DNA of 64,000 nucleotides from Verrucomicrobiota bacterium (GCA_021772615.1 JAJFLQ010000157.1:1-64000); one strand, 5' to 3'. Numbered from the stretch's first letter, positions 9,501 to 18,218 are shown. Numbers and translations: made by a program. The notes: generated by a model from the sequence alone, not told the origin.

Positions 9501-10852
9501 GCGTGGTCGTCTTGGCTGTCGTCGGCTGGTTCACGCCCTCGGCCGCGGGGGTCGCCTGCCTCCTTCTGGCTTTACCGCTGATCATTGCCGCAACGCTAAC
9601 CGCCGCCGAACGCATTCTCGAGGAACGCGTGTACAACATGTCGAACAGCAATGCATCCTTTCTGTTCGACGCATTACGCGGGTTCGCCCGGTTGTGGTCC
9701 GGTAACAGCGAACGTCGGGTCATTGCAGAATGGGAAAAGAGACTACATGCGCAAGTCTCCCTGGAGGAGGAATTGCGGCGCCGTCAAGCGTGGCGATGCC
9801 TTTTGAAAGGCTGGTATCCCTCAGTGGCAATCGTGACATACGCGGTCGTCGTAGTAATGCGGCACCCTTCGACAAGTTCACACGTTATCGGCGGCGTCAT
9901 CTGGGCGTTCGGAGTCGCCGCATCGATGCTGCCCGGCGTGATCGACGCGGTTGTGTCTTTCGGGCAGGCCAGATTGCAACGTGAACGTGGCGAGCCGCTG
10001 CTGCGGACAGCATTCGAGACGAGCAATGGAAAGCGTCGGCCGGAAATGTTGCAGGGAGCGATTGATGTTCGAAATGTAACATTTTCCTGGGACCCTCCAG
10101 GGGCCACGACGGCGACAAGCCATAGCGCCGGTGACAACCGATCGTGGTCCGGTCGGTGTCGCAACGATCGCACCGTGCTGGATAATGTATCGTTGCGTGT
10201 CGAGCCCGGCGAATTCGTCGCGCTCGCAGGTCCGTCGGGGGGCGGTAAATCGACGCTGTTGCGACTGATTCTGGGTTTCGAAAATCCGCACGAAGGTGTG
10301 GTGTTATTTGACGACGTTCCTCTGGTTGAGTGGGATTTGACGTCTCTCAGAACGCAGATAGGCGCGGTGTTGCAGGAAGACGCGATCGATGTGTGTACGC
10401 TGCGCGGCAATCTGGCCGGCACAGCGCCATACGGCATGGACGAGATCTGGGAAGCGACCCGCATCGCCGCGCTCGACGACGACATCCGACGCATGCCCAT
10501 GGGCATCCAGACGATTCTCCAGGACGACATGCTTTCCAGCGGGCAGAAACAACGGCTGCTGATCGCAGCCAAGGTATTACGCCACCCGCGCGTACTGTTT
10601 CTGGACGAAGCCACGAGTGCTCTCGATGACACCTTGCAGCGCCGTGTGATGGCGAACATCAGGGCGCTCGGTATTACCTGCGTATTCGTCGCGCATCGAG
10701 CCAGCACGGTGTTGCATGCCGACCGCGTCATTGTGATCGACGACGGTCGCGTGGTGCAGTCGGGGAGGCCGACTGCCTTGTTTGAAACCAGCGGCCCACT
10801 GGCGACCCTACATGAACGTGACCAGGAAAAGATACTTGCCGGAGCCGTGTAG
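6503..10852 (+). CDS. Fused double NHLP-type ABC peptide exporter with C39 peptidase
   Basis: A 1449-residue protein containing two complete exporter half-units in one reading frame. Residues 15-150 are a C39 peptidase with Q24, C28, H101 and D117 in place, which removes double-glycine-type leaders. A membrane domain follows (about 165-420), then an ATPase (about 480-690) with GTSAGGKST, FSGGQRQR and LVILDEA. The second unit has a non-peptidase N-terminal domain (about 740-870), another membrane region (about 885-1140) and an ATPase with GPSGGGKSTL, LSSGQKQRL and VLFLDEATSALDD. This order equals the adjacent ABC1 and ABC2 genes of NHLP (nitrile hydratase leader peptide) bacteriocin export systems, here as one polypeptide. 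It would export a processed peptide across the inner membrane. No leader-peptide precursor gene is seen nearby. CAAGGGA is a plausible ribosome site. Confidence 0.85.
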   Translation: MLLNRMRLALRSRHICRHTVYISQTTECPVASFAVILAYHGRHVPLEELREVMGVSRDCASAADILHAAKHYGLKARAVRTEIDDLPKHGFPLIAHMNFIHFTVVEGIADGRVFLNDSASGKHDIALERFSDVFTGVALTFESTPEFRPGGTPVAPLRSMLQRFAPWKWSLVLYVLLCVVTSFPVVVAAIAAGGLVDGTMPTGRATWCLAVGMAVGLGIAFFLRELVLARAERSFVFRQTSTFLQHVLTLPFAFFNYRMPADLQTSIRSNRTLAKLVAQDIAHTIAAAIEMVILAVAIVCVQPVVGTVVASAAVVQSWILLLLGRACPRRRVTTAYREADGRAIAMFERMELQRTGGLDAENIAGQCAASANEISTAHELGELEAWAKAVPHFFMFLGGFVVLASGIFMLGHEPPAVGTLVALHILTYGLFRASVRITEFPSLYEQIDEAVNRIQEVEDIESGRSGPDVAAKPASGVLPEPALALHNVTFGYARHKPPQIEDISLVVRTRGMLGITGTSAGGKSTLAGAIAGLHRPWSGHIELDGKPLDSYSRNELARKIAWTSKTPVLFEGTLRENLTLWDDSVSDNALQDAIRDACLEDVVSERGDSLEARVSSRGANFSGGQRQRIEVARALVRNPSLVILDEAIDAIEPRLDGKILDNLRERGCTLIVITHRASTLERCEDVIKIERGRVVSGKTMPQVEDPAATRDSPFHGHRTSGSDHQNSRCTADTSHSPHVRDPQTQGALSAVFKVVADATRLAATSSDSIAVTQDEAGVLRLARQANLQARPVRLVLNNWWQRDNGPLIGFQGKDKKPIALLPQAGRPYLVCDPRDGRRRVATADLAQQIDRRAYTLHGRLSDQVTRLSQLLLAGLPLVRADIATGVLCSAAISSLALAPAVAVIAIDTISRPAALIAGFGLAALSTLLFGFVQHLAEMRVTARLKDAAHAGLWYRIYRLPVSYFRRKRAGELLRYTKAAEEYCVVLVDAVIASTTFIMPCVVVLAVVGWFTPSAAGVACLLLALPLIIAATLTAAERILEERVYNMSNSNASFLFDALRGFARLWSGNSERRVIAEWEKRLHAQVSLEEELRRRQAWRCLLKGWYPSVAIVTYAVVVVMRHPSTSSHVIGGVIWAFGVAASMLPGVIDAVVSFGQARLQRERGEPLLRTAFETSNGKRRPEMLQGAIDVRNVTFSWDPPGATTATSHSAGDNRSWSGRCRNDRTVLDNVSLRVEPGEFVALAGPSGGGKSTLLRLILGFENPHEGVVLFDDVPLVEWDLTSLRTQIGAVLQEDAIDVCTLRGNLAGTAPYGMDEIWEATRIAALDDDIRRMPMGIQTILQDDMLSSGQKQRLLIAAKVLRHPRVLFLDEATSALDDTLQRRVMANIRALGITCVFVAHRASTVLHADRVIVIDDGRVVQSGRPTALFETSGPLATLHERDQEKILAGAV

Positions 10853-10853
10853 T

Positions 10854-11015
10854 ATGCGCAAAAAAACACTATTCCGCCAACAGGTGCTGGATCGATTCCA
10901 GGGCCCGTTTGAAGCCGACAGCGCATTCACCGTCGTGTCCGCCCGGCGCCGTTTGGCGGCGATTGCTCTGGGTTTGCTTATCGCAGCAGCGGTCTGTGTC
11001 GTAAATGCGTTTTGA
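10854..11015 (+). CDS. 53-residue stub resembling the N-terminus of an NHLP HlyD adaptor
   Basis: The ATG follows the exporter stop by one base. The product begins MRKKTLFRQQVLDRF and ends in a single membrane helix at about residues 33-51 (LAAIALGLLIAAAVCVV). The LFR-x(3)-LDR opening, the short polar stretch, VVSARRRLA and the helix match my memory of the first 50 residues of NHLP-type HlyD periplasmic adaptors, but the long periplasmic part is absent: a stop follows the helix and the DedA-like gene starts 25 bases later. It is either a decayed adaptor or a minimal membrane subunit. The resemblance is by eye only. Confidence 0.55.
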   Translation: MRKKTLFRQQVLDRFQGPFEADSAFTVVSARRRLAAIALGLLIAAAVCVVNAF

Positions 11016-11039
11016 CTCGCCTGATCGGGAATCGTATCC

Positions 11040-11684
11040 ATGCGTCTGACTCTGCTTTTTATCGTCCTTGCGTGCGGCGTGATTATTCCCTTTGCCCTCT
11101 GGGGTGATCGATTCGACGCCCATTTTACGGAGGCCGGCACGGTTTCATGGCTCGGTAATTTCGGGGCGTGGGCGTGGGCCGCCGGAATGGGCTTGTTGGT
11201 CGCCGACATTCTGTTGCCGATTCCCGGCACTGTCGTAATGAGCGCATTGGGGTACATGTACGGCGGCGCTCTGGGAGGACTTGTCAGTAGCGCCGGATCG
11301 TTTCTGGCCGGGGCCGTGGCATTTCAGGCATGTCGGTTGTTTGGCAAACACGCCGCGCAACGGATCCTCGGCGACGCGGAACTGGCACGAGGCATTCACC
11401 TGTTTGCCGATTGCGGCGGCTGGATCGTGGCGTTGTCGCGGTGGATGCCGGTCGTGGCTGAAGTCGTTGCCTGCATGGCCGGCTTGACGCGCATGCCGGC
11501 GCGGGCATTCTACCTCGCTCTCGCCGCCGGGTCGCTGCCTCTGGGCTTCACCTATGCCGCAATCGGTGAGGTCGGCAACACGCAACCGAAACTTGCGATC
11601 GGACTAAGCATTATTTTGCCAGCCGTTCTGTGGATGCTGATGCGCCGGGTTTACGACGAATTACGCGCAGATCCCGATGCATGA
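11040..11684 (+). CDS. DedA/TVP38-like VTT-domain membrane protein
   Basis: A 214-residue, strongly hydrophobic protein with four to five membrane helices. The central stretch LLPIPGTVVMSALGYMYGG and the later ALSRWMPVVAEVVACMAGL, ending in a G-x-R/P-rich loop, fit the VTT (SNARE-associated) domain of DedA/TVP38 proteins, which act as lipid flippases or ion-coupled membrane transporters. It follows the exporter and adaptor stub on the same strand with 24 bases between, so it may be cotranscribed, but a role in peptide export is only an inference. Confidence 0.8.
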   Translation: MRLTLLFIVLACGVIIPFALWGDRFDAHFTEAGTVSWLGNFGAWAWAAGMGLLVADILLPIPGTVVMSALGYMYGGALGGLVSSAGSFLAGAVAFQACRLFGKHAAQRILGDAELARGIHLFADCGGWIVALSRWMPVVAEVVACMAGLTRMPARAFYLALAAGSLPLGFTYAAIGEVGNTQPKLAIGLSIILPAVLWMLMRRVYDELRADPDA

Positions 11685-11979
11685 CGCTGTTGTCGCAATG
11701 CTGATGCATAGGTGCTCGGCCGTCATGGAATCGGGTCGTCTGTTTACCGTTTCAAATAATCCGGTAAAAGCAGAAATTTCCGCGTCGATGCGGGTTTCAA
11801 TATGACGGAGCACACGTATTGTTGGAAGCATGGTTCCGCGACGGTTGCAATCGTCGGCAACCTGTCGGATTTTCATTATCGTGATAGAGACGTTCGAGAT
11901 ATCGAGCACGACCGTTCTCGGATCGAGGCGCAGTATACACAACATGCAATATCGTAGACACCATCCAGGGAGGGTATCG
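11685..11979. other. Intergenic region before the secreted-protein pair
   Basis: About 295 bases with no supported gene. It holds one inverted repeat (TTTACCG and CGGTAAA separated by 12 bases near 11754-11780), not followed by a T run, and the ribosome site GGGAGGG of the next gene. Confidence 0.45.
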
Positions 11980-12483
11980 ATGAACACACAGAACACTAAC
12001 ACGATGTCTCATTCAGCAACCGATTCCGTGCGACCAGGTCGACCCGGACATCAGCGCATGACAACACATCTGCCGCGCGCATCGACCATCGTGATCTGTC
12101 TGGCAGTCGTTGTCGCCGCACACAGCATTGGGCACGCAGAGCAGTTGAAAAGTGATAGCGTGGTCGTGAAGAAAAATCCACGTACAACCGTGGAATACGT
12201 CTTGGACGCTCAGGCCTTACGAGTCGTGCGCGACTCCGAAACAGGCGAGCTGCGGGCGCCTACTGCAGAAGAAATCGGACGTTTCGGGGGTGATGCGCAA
12301 GAGAAGAATCGGTCGACCGAGGGGCTAAAACGTGTGAAACACGAGAACGGCACGGAATCGGTGAATCTGGAAGGTCGTTTTCTCAATACCATCAGCATCC
12401 ATAAACATGATGACGGTACCGTCGCGGTCGGCTGCGACAACGCCGCAGCTGACGACGCGAAGGAGGCTGTTCCCAATGAATAA
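11980..12483 (+). CDS. Small secreted protein of unknown function with a TGELRAPTAEE motif
   Basis: A 167-residue product. I chose the ATG at 11980 because GGGAGGG lies seven bases before it. After a long polar N-terminus there is a hydrophobic segment (about 32-48, ending in AHSIGHAEQ) that can act as a signal peptide; a later ATG at 12058 would give a more ordinary signal length. The mature part contains RDSETGELRAPTAEE, a motif I associate with small secreted proteins encoded next to PEP-CTERM or IPTL-CTERM proteins. It overlaps the following IPTL-CTERM protease gene by eight bases, so the two are translated together. No enzymatic function can be assigned. Confidence 0.7.
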   Translation: MNTQNTNTMSHSATDSVRPGRPGHQRMTTHLPRASTIVICLAVVVAAHSIGHAEQLKSDSVVVKKNPRTTVEYVLDAQALRVVRDSETGELRAPTAEEIGRFGGDAQEKNRSTEGLKRVKHENGTESVNLEGRFLNTISIHKHDDGTVAVGCDNAAADDAKEAVPNE

Positions 12484-15400
12484 CAGACCAGTCCAGATTG
12501 TCGCAGCCGCGATCGTTTCTTTCACTCTTGCAGCGCAATGCTTCGCGACCACCTTTACGCTGAACATCGTCGATCCGCCGGGCCAGGGATTCAACGACAC
12601 GACGCCGGCAAGCCCCGTCGGCGGGAATCCCGGCACAACGTTGGGTGAGCTGCGTATCAACACGCTAATCCGCGCCACCGAGATTTGGGCGGCTGTATTG
12701 CAGAGCGACGTGCCGATTTCAGTTGCTGCGACATTCGCCCCACAGTTTTGCAGTCCCACCAGCGCAGTGCTCGCATCGGCTTCCACAACCTTCATTTTTC
12801 AAAACTTCCCGGGCGCCAATGAGACCGGTACGTGGTATCACGGTGCATTGGCAGACAGCCTGGCTGGGATGGATTTGCTGCCTGGCGAGGATGATCTCGT
12901 CGTATTTGTTAACAGCAATATCGATGCCGATCCGACCTGCATAGGCGGCATTGGCTGGTACTACGGTTTTGACCACGAAGAGGGCATAGGTATCGATCTG
13001 CTCGCGACCCTGCTCCATGAAATCGGCCACGGACTCGGGTTCGCCAATCTTGTCAACGAGACGAACGGTGTCCTGTTTCTCGGTTCACCGGATATTTACA
13101 CGATTCACACGCTTGATCTCGTGACCGACAAGCGCTGGGATGACATGACCAATACGGAACGTGTCGCGTCCGCAATCAACGATCCGAGCGTAGTCTGGGA
13201 CGGCGCCATCGCGACAAACGCTGCTGCGACGCTCCTGGTGACGCCATCACTTACCGTTGCCGTCAACAGCCCCGGTTCGATCGCCGGCTCATTCCTTGCC
13301 GGCACGGCCGCGTTCGGTCCGCCCGTCCCGGGTGGAGGTATCACTTCAGAGGTCGTGCTCGTGGATGACGGTACGGATACGGTCACCGACGGATGTCAGA
13401 CAATCCTGAACGGTTCTGAGCTGACCGGCAAGATCGCGTTGATCGATCGCGGCGGTTGCAGTTTCGCCGACAAAGTCCAGAACGCCCAGGATCAAGGGGC
13501 TGTCGCCGTGATTGTCGCGAATAATATCGCCGGCAACCTCACACTTGGCGGCTCGAGCGCGTCCGTTACGATTCCGGCCGTCGGCGTCCCGATGTCGGTC
13601 GGCGATCTGTTGAAGACCGAGCTGCCGGGCATTGTGAATGTCACCATCGGCCTGGACGCCGGTTTGCCGGCAGGCACGGCGGGCGGGTTCCCGCGTCTGA
13701 ACGCGCCAAATCCGGTACAGTCCGGCTCGTCAATCTCCCACTGGTCTCCGGACGCCACGCCAAACCTGCTAATGGAGCCGGCAATCAGTTCGGACCTCAC
13801 CGACGATCTTGACTTGACGGTGCCGCTACTGGAGGATCTTGGTTGGAACCAGGGCCCGGCATTTACCCTTGTCACCGCCACGCCGGAAATGTCCTTGTGC
13901 GCGCCATCGGATGTAACTGTGTCCGTCGAGATTGGGGCGGTGTTCGGTTACAGCAACGCCGTAACTCTGAGCTTCGACGACCTCCCGGACGGCATTACCG
14001 GATCTTTTTCGCCCAATCCGTCGACGCCCCCTGGCGATGTCACGGTCACGATTACCGCCGCCGGTACGGTTGTTACAGGTGCGTACAGTATCGATATTAC
14101 CGGGACAGGAGCGGACGCCGACGATGAACACCTGTCGATTATAGTCAATGTGTTCACCGCCGCGCCGACGGACGTCGTGATGCTTGATGAACCTGCGCAC
14201 GGCGACGGCAACGTTGCGTTGCAGCCAACCTTTTCGTGGTTCGCGACGGCAGAAACAGAAACATATCTGGTGGAGGTCGACAACGATTCCGATTTCAGCA
14301 GTATTGAGGCTGCCGAAACAACCGATGGCGCCGCCCTCACGTTGTCATCGGAACTCGACGACAACGCACGGTATTTCTGGCGCGTCACACCGGAGAATAT
14401 CTGTGGAGCGGGACCGGTATCGGAGGTCCGTGTGTTCACCACCACCAACATTGACGACGCGTTTGTGGCGGACTTCAGCGACGGCGGGGGCGATCCGAGC
14501 CTGGACGGCTTCACGTTCGACAATAGCGGCGGCGACATCGGCCTCTGGCATCTCTCAACCGGTCGCGGTGTGGATGCAGGACATTCGGCGGATGACAGCC
14601 TGTATTTCGGCACGGGAGAAGACGCCGGCGGCAACGGAACCTATGACGTGGGTCATGCCGCCGGGCGAGTGACCTCGCCGGAAATCGATCTTACGGCGGC
14701 CACCGGCGCAACCCTGACGTACAGCCACTTCCTCGAAACGGAGGGTGCTGCGAACATCGGATTCGACGTCGCCGCAGTACGCGTCTCGGAAAACGGTGGT
14801 GCGTTCACGACGATCGCAAGCAATGCGACATCGAGCCTGCTCGAAGATCCGACGTCGGAATTCGAAACCATCGAGCTGAATCTCGATGCCTTTGTCGGCA
14901 GTACGATTCGTATTCAATTCGATTTCGACACGGCAGACGACGAGTTCAACGACTTCGAAGGCTGGTATGTCGACGATGTCGCCGTCGTCACCGAGACGCC
15001 GGTGTGTGCCATCGCCGACATTCAGGTCGGGGCGCAAGGTCCGTGCGATCCGGGCTCAAACCTTTTCACGCAGGAGATAATCGTTTACTACTCAACCCCG
15101 CCCGCAACCGGCGAACTAGTGGTAAACGGTCAGGCTTTCGCCATTGATTCCAGCCCACAGACTATCGTATTAACGGGACTGTCGTCGGATGCATCCACGG
15201 CCGATGTCACTGCGGCGTTTTCGGCGGAACCGGGATGCAGCCTGACGATCGACGACGCGTTTACCGCGCCGGCACCATGCATTCCCGACGGCGTCACTGT
15301 TGTTGGTCTGGATTTCGGCGGCAATCTGGTCATCACGGACTCCGCGGCGGCTGGAACCGACAACAACGTGACGATCACGCTTGATCCCGGTCCGCCCGCG

Positions 15401-16312
15401 GTCGTGGTTATTCATGATACGAACAATATGATCGCACTCAACATCATCACCGGTACGACCGTGTCGGCGAATGAAGTGCGTATACCGCTTACGGAATTTG
15501 CCGGCGCCATCGTGATCAACGGCGGCGACGGCGATGATGTGGTGACGGTCGACTTTAGCGGCGGCGACCCGATACCGGCTGCCGGCTTACGCTACAATGG
15601 CGAGGGCAACGGCGGCGGCGGCGACGCATTGGTCGTTACCGGCGGCAGTTTTACAACGGTGGGTTACACTGCCGCCGGCACGGATTCCGGCAGTGTTGAC
15701 TACGATGGCAGTGTGATAACGTATACCGGGCTGGAACCCATCACCGACAACACGGATGCTGACCACCGAGAATTCACGATCTCGGCATTCGGCGACCACG
15801 ATATCCGGCTGATCGACGACGGCACGCCGTCTAACGGCATGACCACGATCGACAGCAACGGAAGCACCGGATTCGAAGAAATCACGTTTACCAATCCCAA
15901 CGTGTCACTCACGATCAATGCCGGCGCCGGCGACGATTTTGTACTGATTGACTCCACCGATTCAGGTATGGTCGGCGAACTGGTGTTGAACGCCGGAGGC
16001 GGCGATGACCTGATCGACATCGCCGCAGCCGAGGCATCACAATTATCAATATTTGTTGACGGCGGCGCACACTCTGACGGCGATATTTTGCATTTCGATG
16101 CCCAGGACGAACAGGTGAGCGACAGGTTCGTAGCGTTGGTTGGCGTGACCTTCAATCGTATCGATTATGTCGATGTCGAATTCGTTGACATTTCCAATGA
16201 TGCCGGCCCTGTTCCGGTTCCGACGCTTTCAGAATGGGGCGTCATTCTCTTGGGACTTCTTGTCGTTGTCATTGGTGCGGCGGCCATTCGCCGCATGCCG
16301 GCCGCAGTCTGA
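12476..16312 (+). CDS. Secreted PA-domain metalloprotease-like protein with IPTL-CTERM anchor
   Basis: 1278 residues from the ATG at 12476, which overlaps the previous gene. A signal peptide (residues 1-24) precedes a zinc-protease-like region with HEIGHGLGF at 181-189; the residue three after G188, where many such enzymes have a third His, is N191, and H422 in SISHW is a possible alternative ligand. A protease-associated (PA) domain with KIALIDRGGCSFADKV lies inside, at about 255-420. Further on are Ig/fibronectin-like segments (485-660), a jelly-roll-like domain (665-840) and Gly/Asp-rich repeats (1010-1200) that may bind calcium. The C-terminus has VPTLSEWGVILLGLLVV followed by IRR, an IPTL-CTERM sorting signal (motif, helix, Arg), which is cut and processed by an exosortase-type enzyme. 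It should end up on the cell surface or released. Proteolytic activity is inferred, not certain. Confidence 0.85.
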   Translation: MNNRPVQIVAAAIVSFTLAAQCFATTFTLNIVDPPGQGFNDTTPASPVGGNPGTTLGELRINTLIRATEIWAAVLQSDVPISVAATFAPQFCSPTSAVLASASTTFIFQNFPGANETGTWYHGALADSLAGMDLLPGEDDLVVFVNSNIDADPTCIGGIGWYYGFDHEEGIGIDLLATLLHEIGHGLGFANLVNETNGVLFLGSPDIYTIHTLDLVTDKRWDDMTNTERVASAINDPSVVWDGAIATNAAATLLVTPSLTVAVNSPGSIAGSFLAGTAAFGPPVPGGGITSEVVLVDDGTDTVTDGCQTILNGSELTGKIALIDRGGCSFADKVQNAQDQGAVAVIVANNIAGNLTLGGSSASVTIPAVGVPMSVGDLLKTELPGIVNVTIGLDAGLPAGTAGGFPRLNAPNPVQSGSSISHWSPDATPNLLMEPAISSDLTDDLDLTVPLLEDLGWNQGPAFTLVTATPEMSLCAPSDVTVSVEIGAVFGYSNAVTLSFDDLPDGITGSFSPNPSTPPGDVTVTITAAGTVVTGAYSIDITGTGADADDEHLSIIVNVFTAAPTDVVMLDEPAHGDGNVALQPTFSWFATAETETYLVEVDNDSDFSSIEAAETTDGAALTLSSELDDNARYFWRVTPENICGAGPVSEVRVFTTTNIDDAFVADFSDGGGDPSLDGFTFDNSGGDIGLWHLSTGRGVDAGHSADDSLYFGTGEDAGGNGTYDVGHAAGRVTSPEIDLTAATGATLTYSHFLETEGAANIGFDVAAVRVSENGGAFTTIASNATSSLLEDPTSEFETIELNLDAFVGSTIRIQFDFDTADDEFNDFEGWYVDDVAVVTETPVCAIADIQVGAQGPCDPGSNLFTQEIIVYYSTPPATGELVVNGQAFAIDSSPQTIVLTGLSSDASTADVTAAFSAEPGCSLTIDDAFTAPAPCIPDGVTVVGLDFGGNLVITDSAAAGTDNNVTITLDPGPPAVVVIHDTNNMIALNIITGTTVSANEVRIPLTEFAGAIVINGGDGDDVVTVDFSGGDPIPAAGLRYNGEGNGGGGDALVVTGGSFTTVGYTAAGTDSGSVDYDGSVITYTGLEPITDNTDADHREFTISAFGDHDIRLIDDGTPSNGMTTIDSNGSTGFEEITFTNPNVSLTINAGAGDDFVLIDSTDSGMVGELVLNAGGGDDLIDIAAAEASQLSIFVDGGAHSDGDILHFDAQDEQVSDRFVALVGVTFNRIDYVDVEFVDISNDAGPVPVPTLSEWGVILLGLLVVVIGAAAIRRMPAAV

Positions 16313-16473
16313 GCCACGGCAACAGCGGCGGGACGTTAATTCGGGGTACACGTTGGTCGCTGTGGACAATGTTCCCGGTATGACGTATTGTAACCCTAAT
16401 GTTCAGCGATGGGTGTCCCGTCGCCACGGCGTCAAGTTCCGGTACAATAAGCACAGCCTACAGGAGTCCGAAA

Positions 16474-17046
16474 ATGTTTCGCATTTCGCATCGAACAAGA
16501 CCATGTGCCATTACCGCACTCATATTTTCAGCCTGTCTGATCCACGCCCAGGAGAATATCGAAATCAAGGATTCCGGCGATGTCACCGTCGAAAATCCGT
16601 TGAACGGGCTGAATATCAGCATCGATGCCGGTAAGGACCTGACCACAGAGAACACAGTGGAAGCCCTGGAGAATATCGGCCTAAACGCCGGCGGCATTAC
16701 GCACGTGATGGGCGCCATCAAGGCCGGGGGCAAGATCGATATTAAGTCCGGCGGCGACATTATCATCGACGGCGAGGTCAACAGTGGCAGCGATATCGTC
16801 ATCGAAAGCGGCGGCAATATCGACATCAACCAGACCATTGAGGGCGAACATGTCGATGCCAGTGCGGAAGATGAGATGAATGTCGATGCCAATGTTACCG
16901 GGCGAAACGGCGTGAACCTCACCACTGAAAACGGTGCGCTGACCATTGATGCCGATGCGTCGGTGAACAGCCCGGCGGGAAAAGTGAACCTGGACTCGCC
17001 GGATCTCCGGATCGACGGCACGATAAACGAGGGCCGCCCCGAGTAG
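16474..17046 (+). CDS. Small secreted repeat protein, probable beta-helix
   Basis: A 190-residue product from the ATG at 16474, preceded by CAGGA. Residues 1-26 form a signal peptide ending near IHAQ. The rest is a chain of short repeats rich in D, G, N and I/V, for example KIDIKSGGDIIIDG and SDIVIESGGNIDIN, with about 20-residue periodicity of the kind found in right-handed beta-helices and filamentous haemagglutinin-type adhesins. It has no transmembrane anchor and no catalytic motif. An extracellular matrix or adhesin role is a guess from composition. Confidence 0.75.
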   Translation: MFRISHRTRPCAITALIFSACLIHAQENIEIKDSGDVTVENPLNGLNISIDAGKDLTTENTVEALENIGLNAGGITHVMGAIKAGGKIDIKSGGDIIIDGEVNSGSDIVIESGGNIDINQTIEGEHVDASAEDEMNVDANVTGRNGVNLTTENGALTIDADASVNSPAGKVNLDSPDLRIDGTINEGRPE

Positions 17047-17363
17047 GTGCGGTGTCGCATACGTAAGAGATGGGCCTGGATGCAAGCGCAGCGCGGGAGT
17101 CTACTAGTCGGCGTTGGTACTGTGCTGCACCCGACCGTTGCGGAGACGGCGTGAAATCCACACTGAATTGTGAACCAACGAGCCGCCCGCAAAATCGGCA
17201 ACTCCGACGCCCTGGAGCGATACCGCAATAGGCTTCGCGGGCAGTGATCCTGATGCTTCTGTGTGTCTCGCGTGGCCCGTGGTTGTCGGCAGTGGCTGAT
17301 GCATAGCGCAAGCCACCCTGACAACTGTGTGCTGAACGCACAATAGCATCGGCCGGTTGAACC
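17047..17363. other. Intergenic region between convergent genes
   Basis: About 317 bases between the stop of the repeat protein and the stop of the sulfotransferase. All overlapping frames lack motifs. I see no clear terminator hairpin with a T run. Confidence 0.45.
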
Positions 17364-18218
17364 CTATGGCTCGTAAATGCTCCATTGGGCAAACGACATG
17401 CCCGTCAGTGCACTGAATTTGTCTGCATCATCTCGCAGATACGCCAGGACCTCACCGTGCCGTATCGGATCAATATATGGTTTCGCGACGGGAGAGGAAA
17501 AAGGCAGGCATAGCCAGTGATCCATATGCCAGGCGAAATTTGGCGCAACCATCTTGATTCGTGTTGCAGCGATCGCGCGAGTAATCTGCCGGCCTACCAC
17601 ATTTTTCCGGCGCTTGTCCCGCGTTAGATGCCAGGAATGTTGAAATCTACGTGATATGAACGTGTCATCGACGCCTAGGAATCGAAATACTCTGTGCAGC
17701 GTTTCGCGGCGTCGGTTCAGGAGATCCTCCTGATTAATGACAAGAATTCTTGAGAGCGGGTAATAGCGCAGATACCTGCTGAGCTGCATGAAGTAACAAC
17801 TGACCTGAACATAGCGGCTTCGCTCCATCTTCGCGAGTTCATCATCGAAGGTGAGCGCATACCCCATGCTGTACCAGTGTACGTGGTGCGACTTTATGCG
17901 TTCAAGTGGGTCGCGGACAACGTAGATTAGTCGCGCATCTGGTGCGATCGAAACCATATTCTCCGACGAATCCGGGTGCCGCGGGTAGGTCGTATAGCTT
18001 GGGGAACACTCGCCGCATAATTCCGTACCGGCATCGAATTGTGAGAGATACCACGTCGTACCCAACGACCAGTTGTGAGTGAAGAAATTCAATTCCTTCT
18101 CCCGGGGCATCGCAATGCTCGGGTGTTGATCAAGATAATAGTGAAGGCTCGTTGTACCGGCCTTCATGGTCCCGATGATGATAAAGTCGGGTACGCGGCC
18201 GTGACGGCTCGACGTCAT
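17364..18218 (-). CDS. Sulfotransferase family protein
   Basis: A 284-residue protein. I start it at 18218 (MTSSRHGRVPDF) because AAGGGAA lies ten bases upstream. The IIGTMKAGTTSL stretch at residues 14-25 is the 5'-phosphosulfate loop that binds PAPS, followed by YYLDQHPSI and KELNFF as in membrane-lipid and polysaccharide sulfotransferases. The 3'-phosphate site fits VVRDPLERIKSHH. It would move a sulfate from PAPS to a hydroxyl group of a sugar or lipid; the acceptor is unknown. It stands alone between unrelated genes. Confidence 0.88.
   Translation of the reverse strand: MTSSRHGRVPDFIIIGTMKAGTTSLHYYLDQHPSIAMPREKELNFFTHNWSLGTTWYLSQFDAGTELCGECSPSYTTYPRHPDSSENMVSIAPDARLIYVVRDPLERIKSHHVHWYSMGYALTFDDELAKMERSRYVQVSCYFMQLSRYLRYYPLSRILVINQEDLLNRRRETLHRVFRFLGVDDTFISRRFQHSWHLTRDKRRKNVVGRQITRAIAATRIKMVAPNFAWHMDHWLCLPFSSPVAKPYIDPIRHGEVLAYLRDDADKFSALTGMSFAQWSIYEP

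Noticed and set aside
11754..11780. Inverted repeat TTTACCG/CGGTAAA after the DedA-like gene
   Set aside because: The loop is 12 bases and no T run follows on the plus strand, so it does not support a terminator call.
17152..17181. Short similarity (CCACACTGAA and flanks) to 63961-63991
   Set aside because: Only ten bases match without change and there is no common context; chance is a fair explanation without a genome-wide search.
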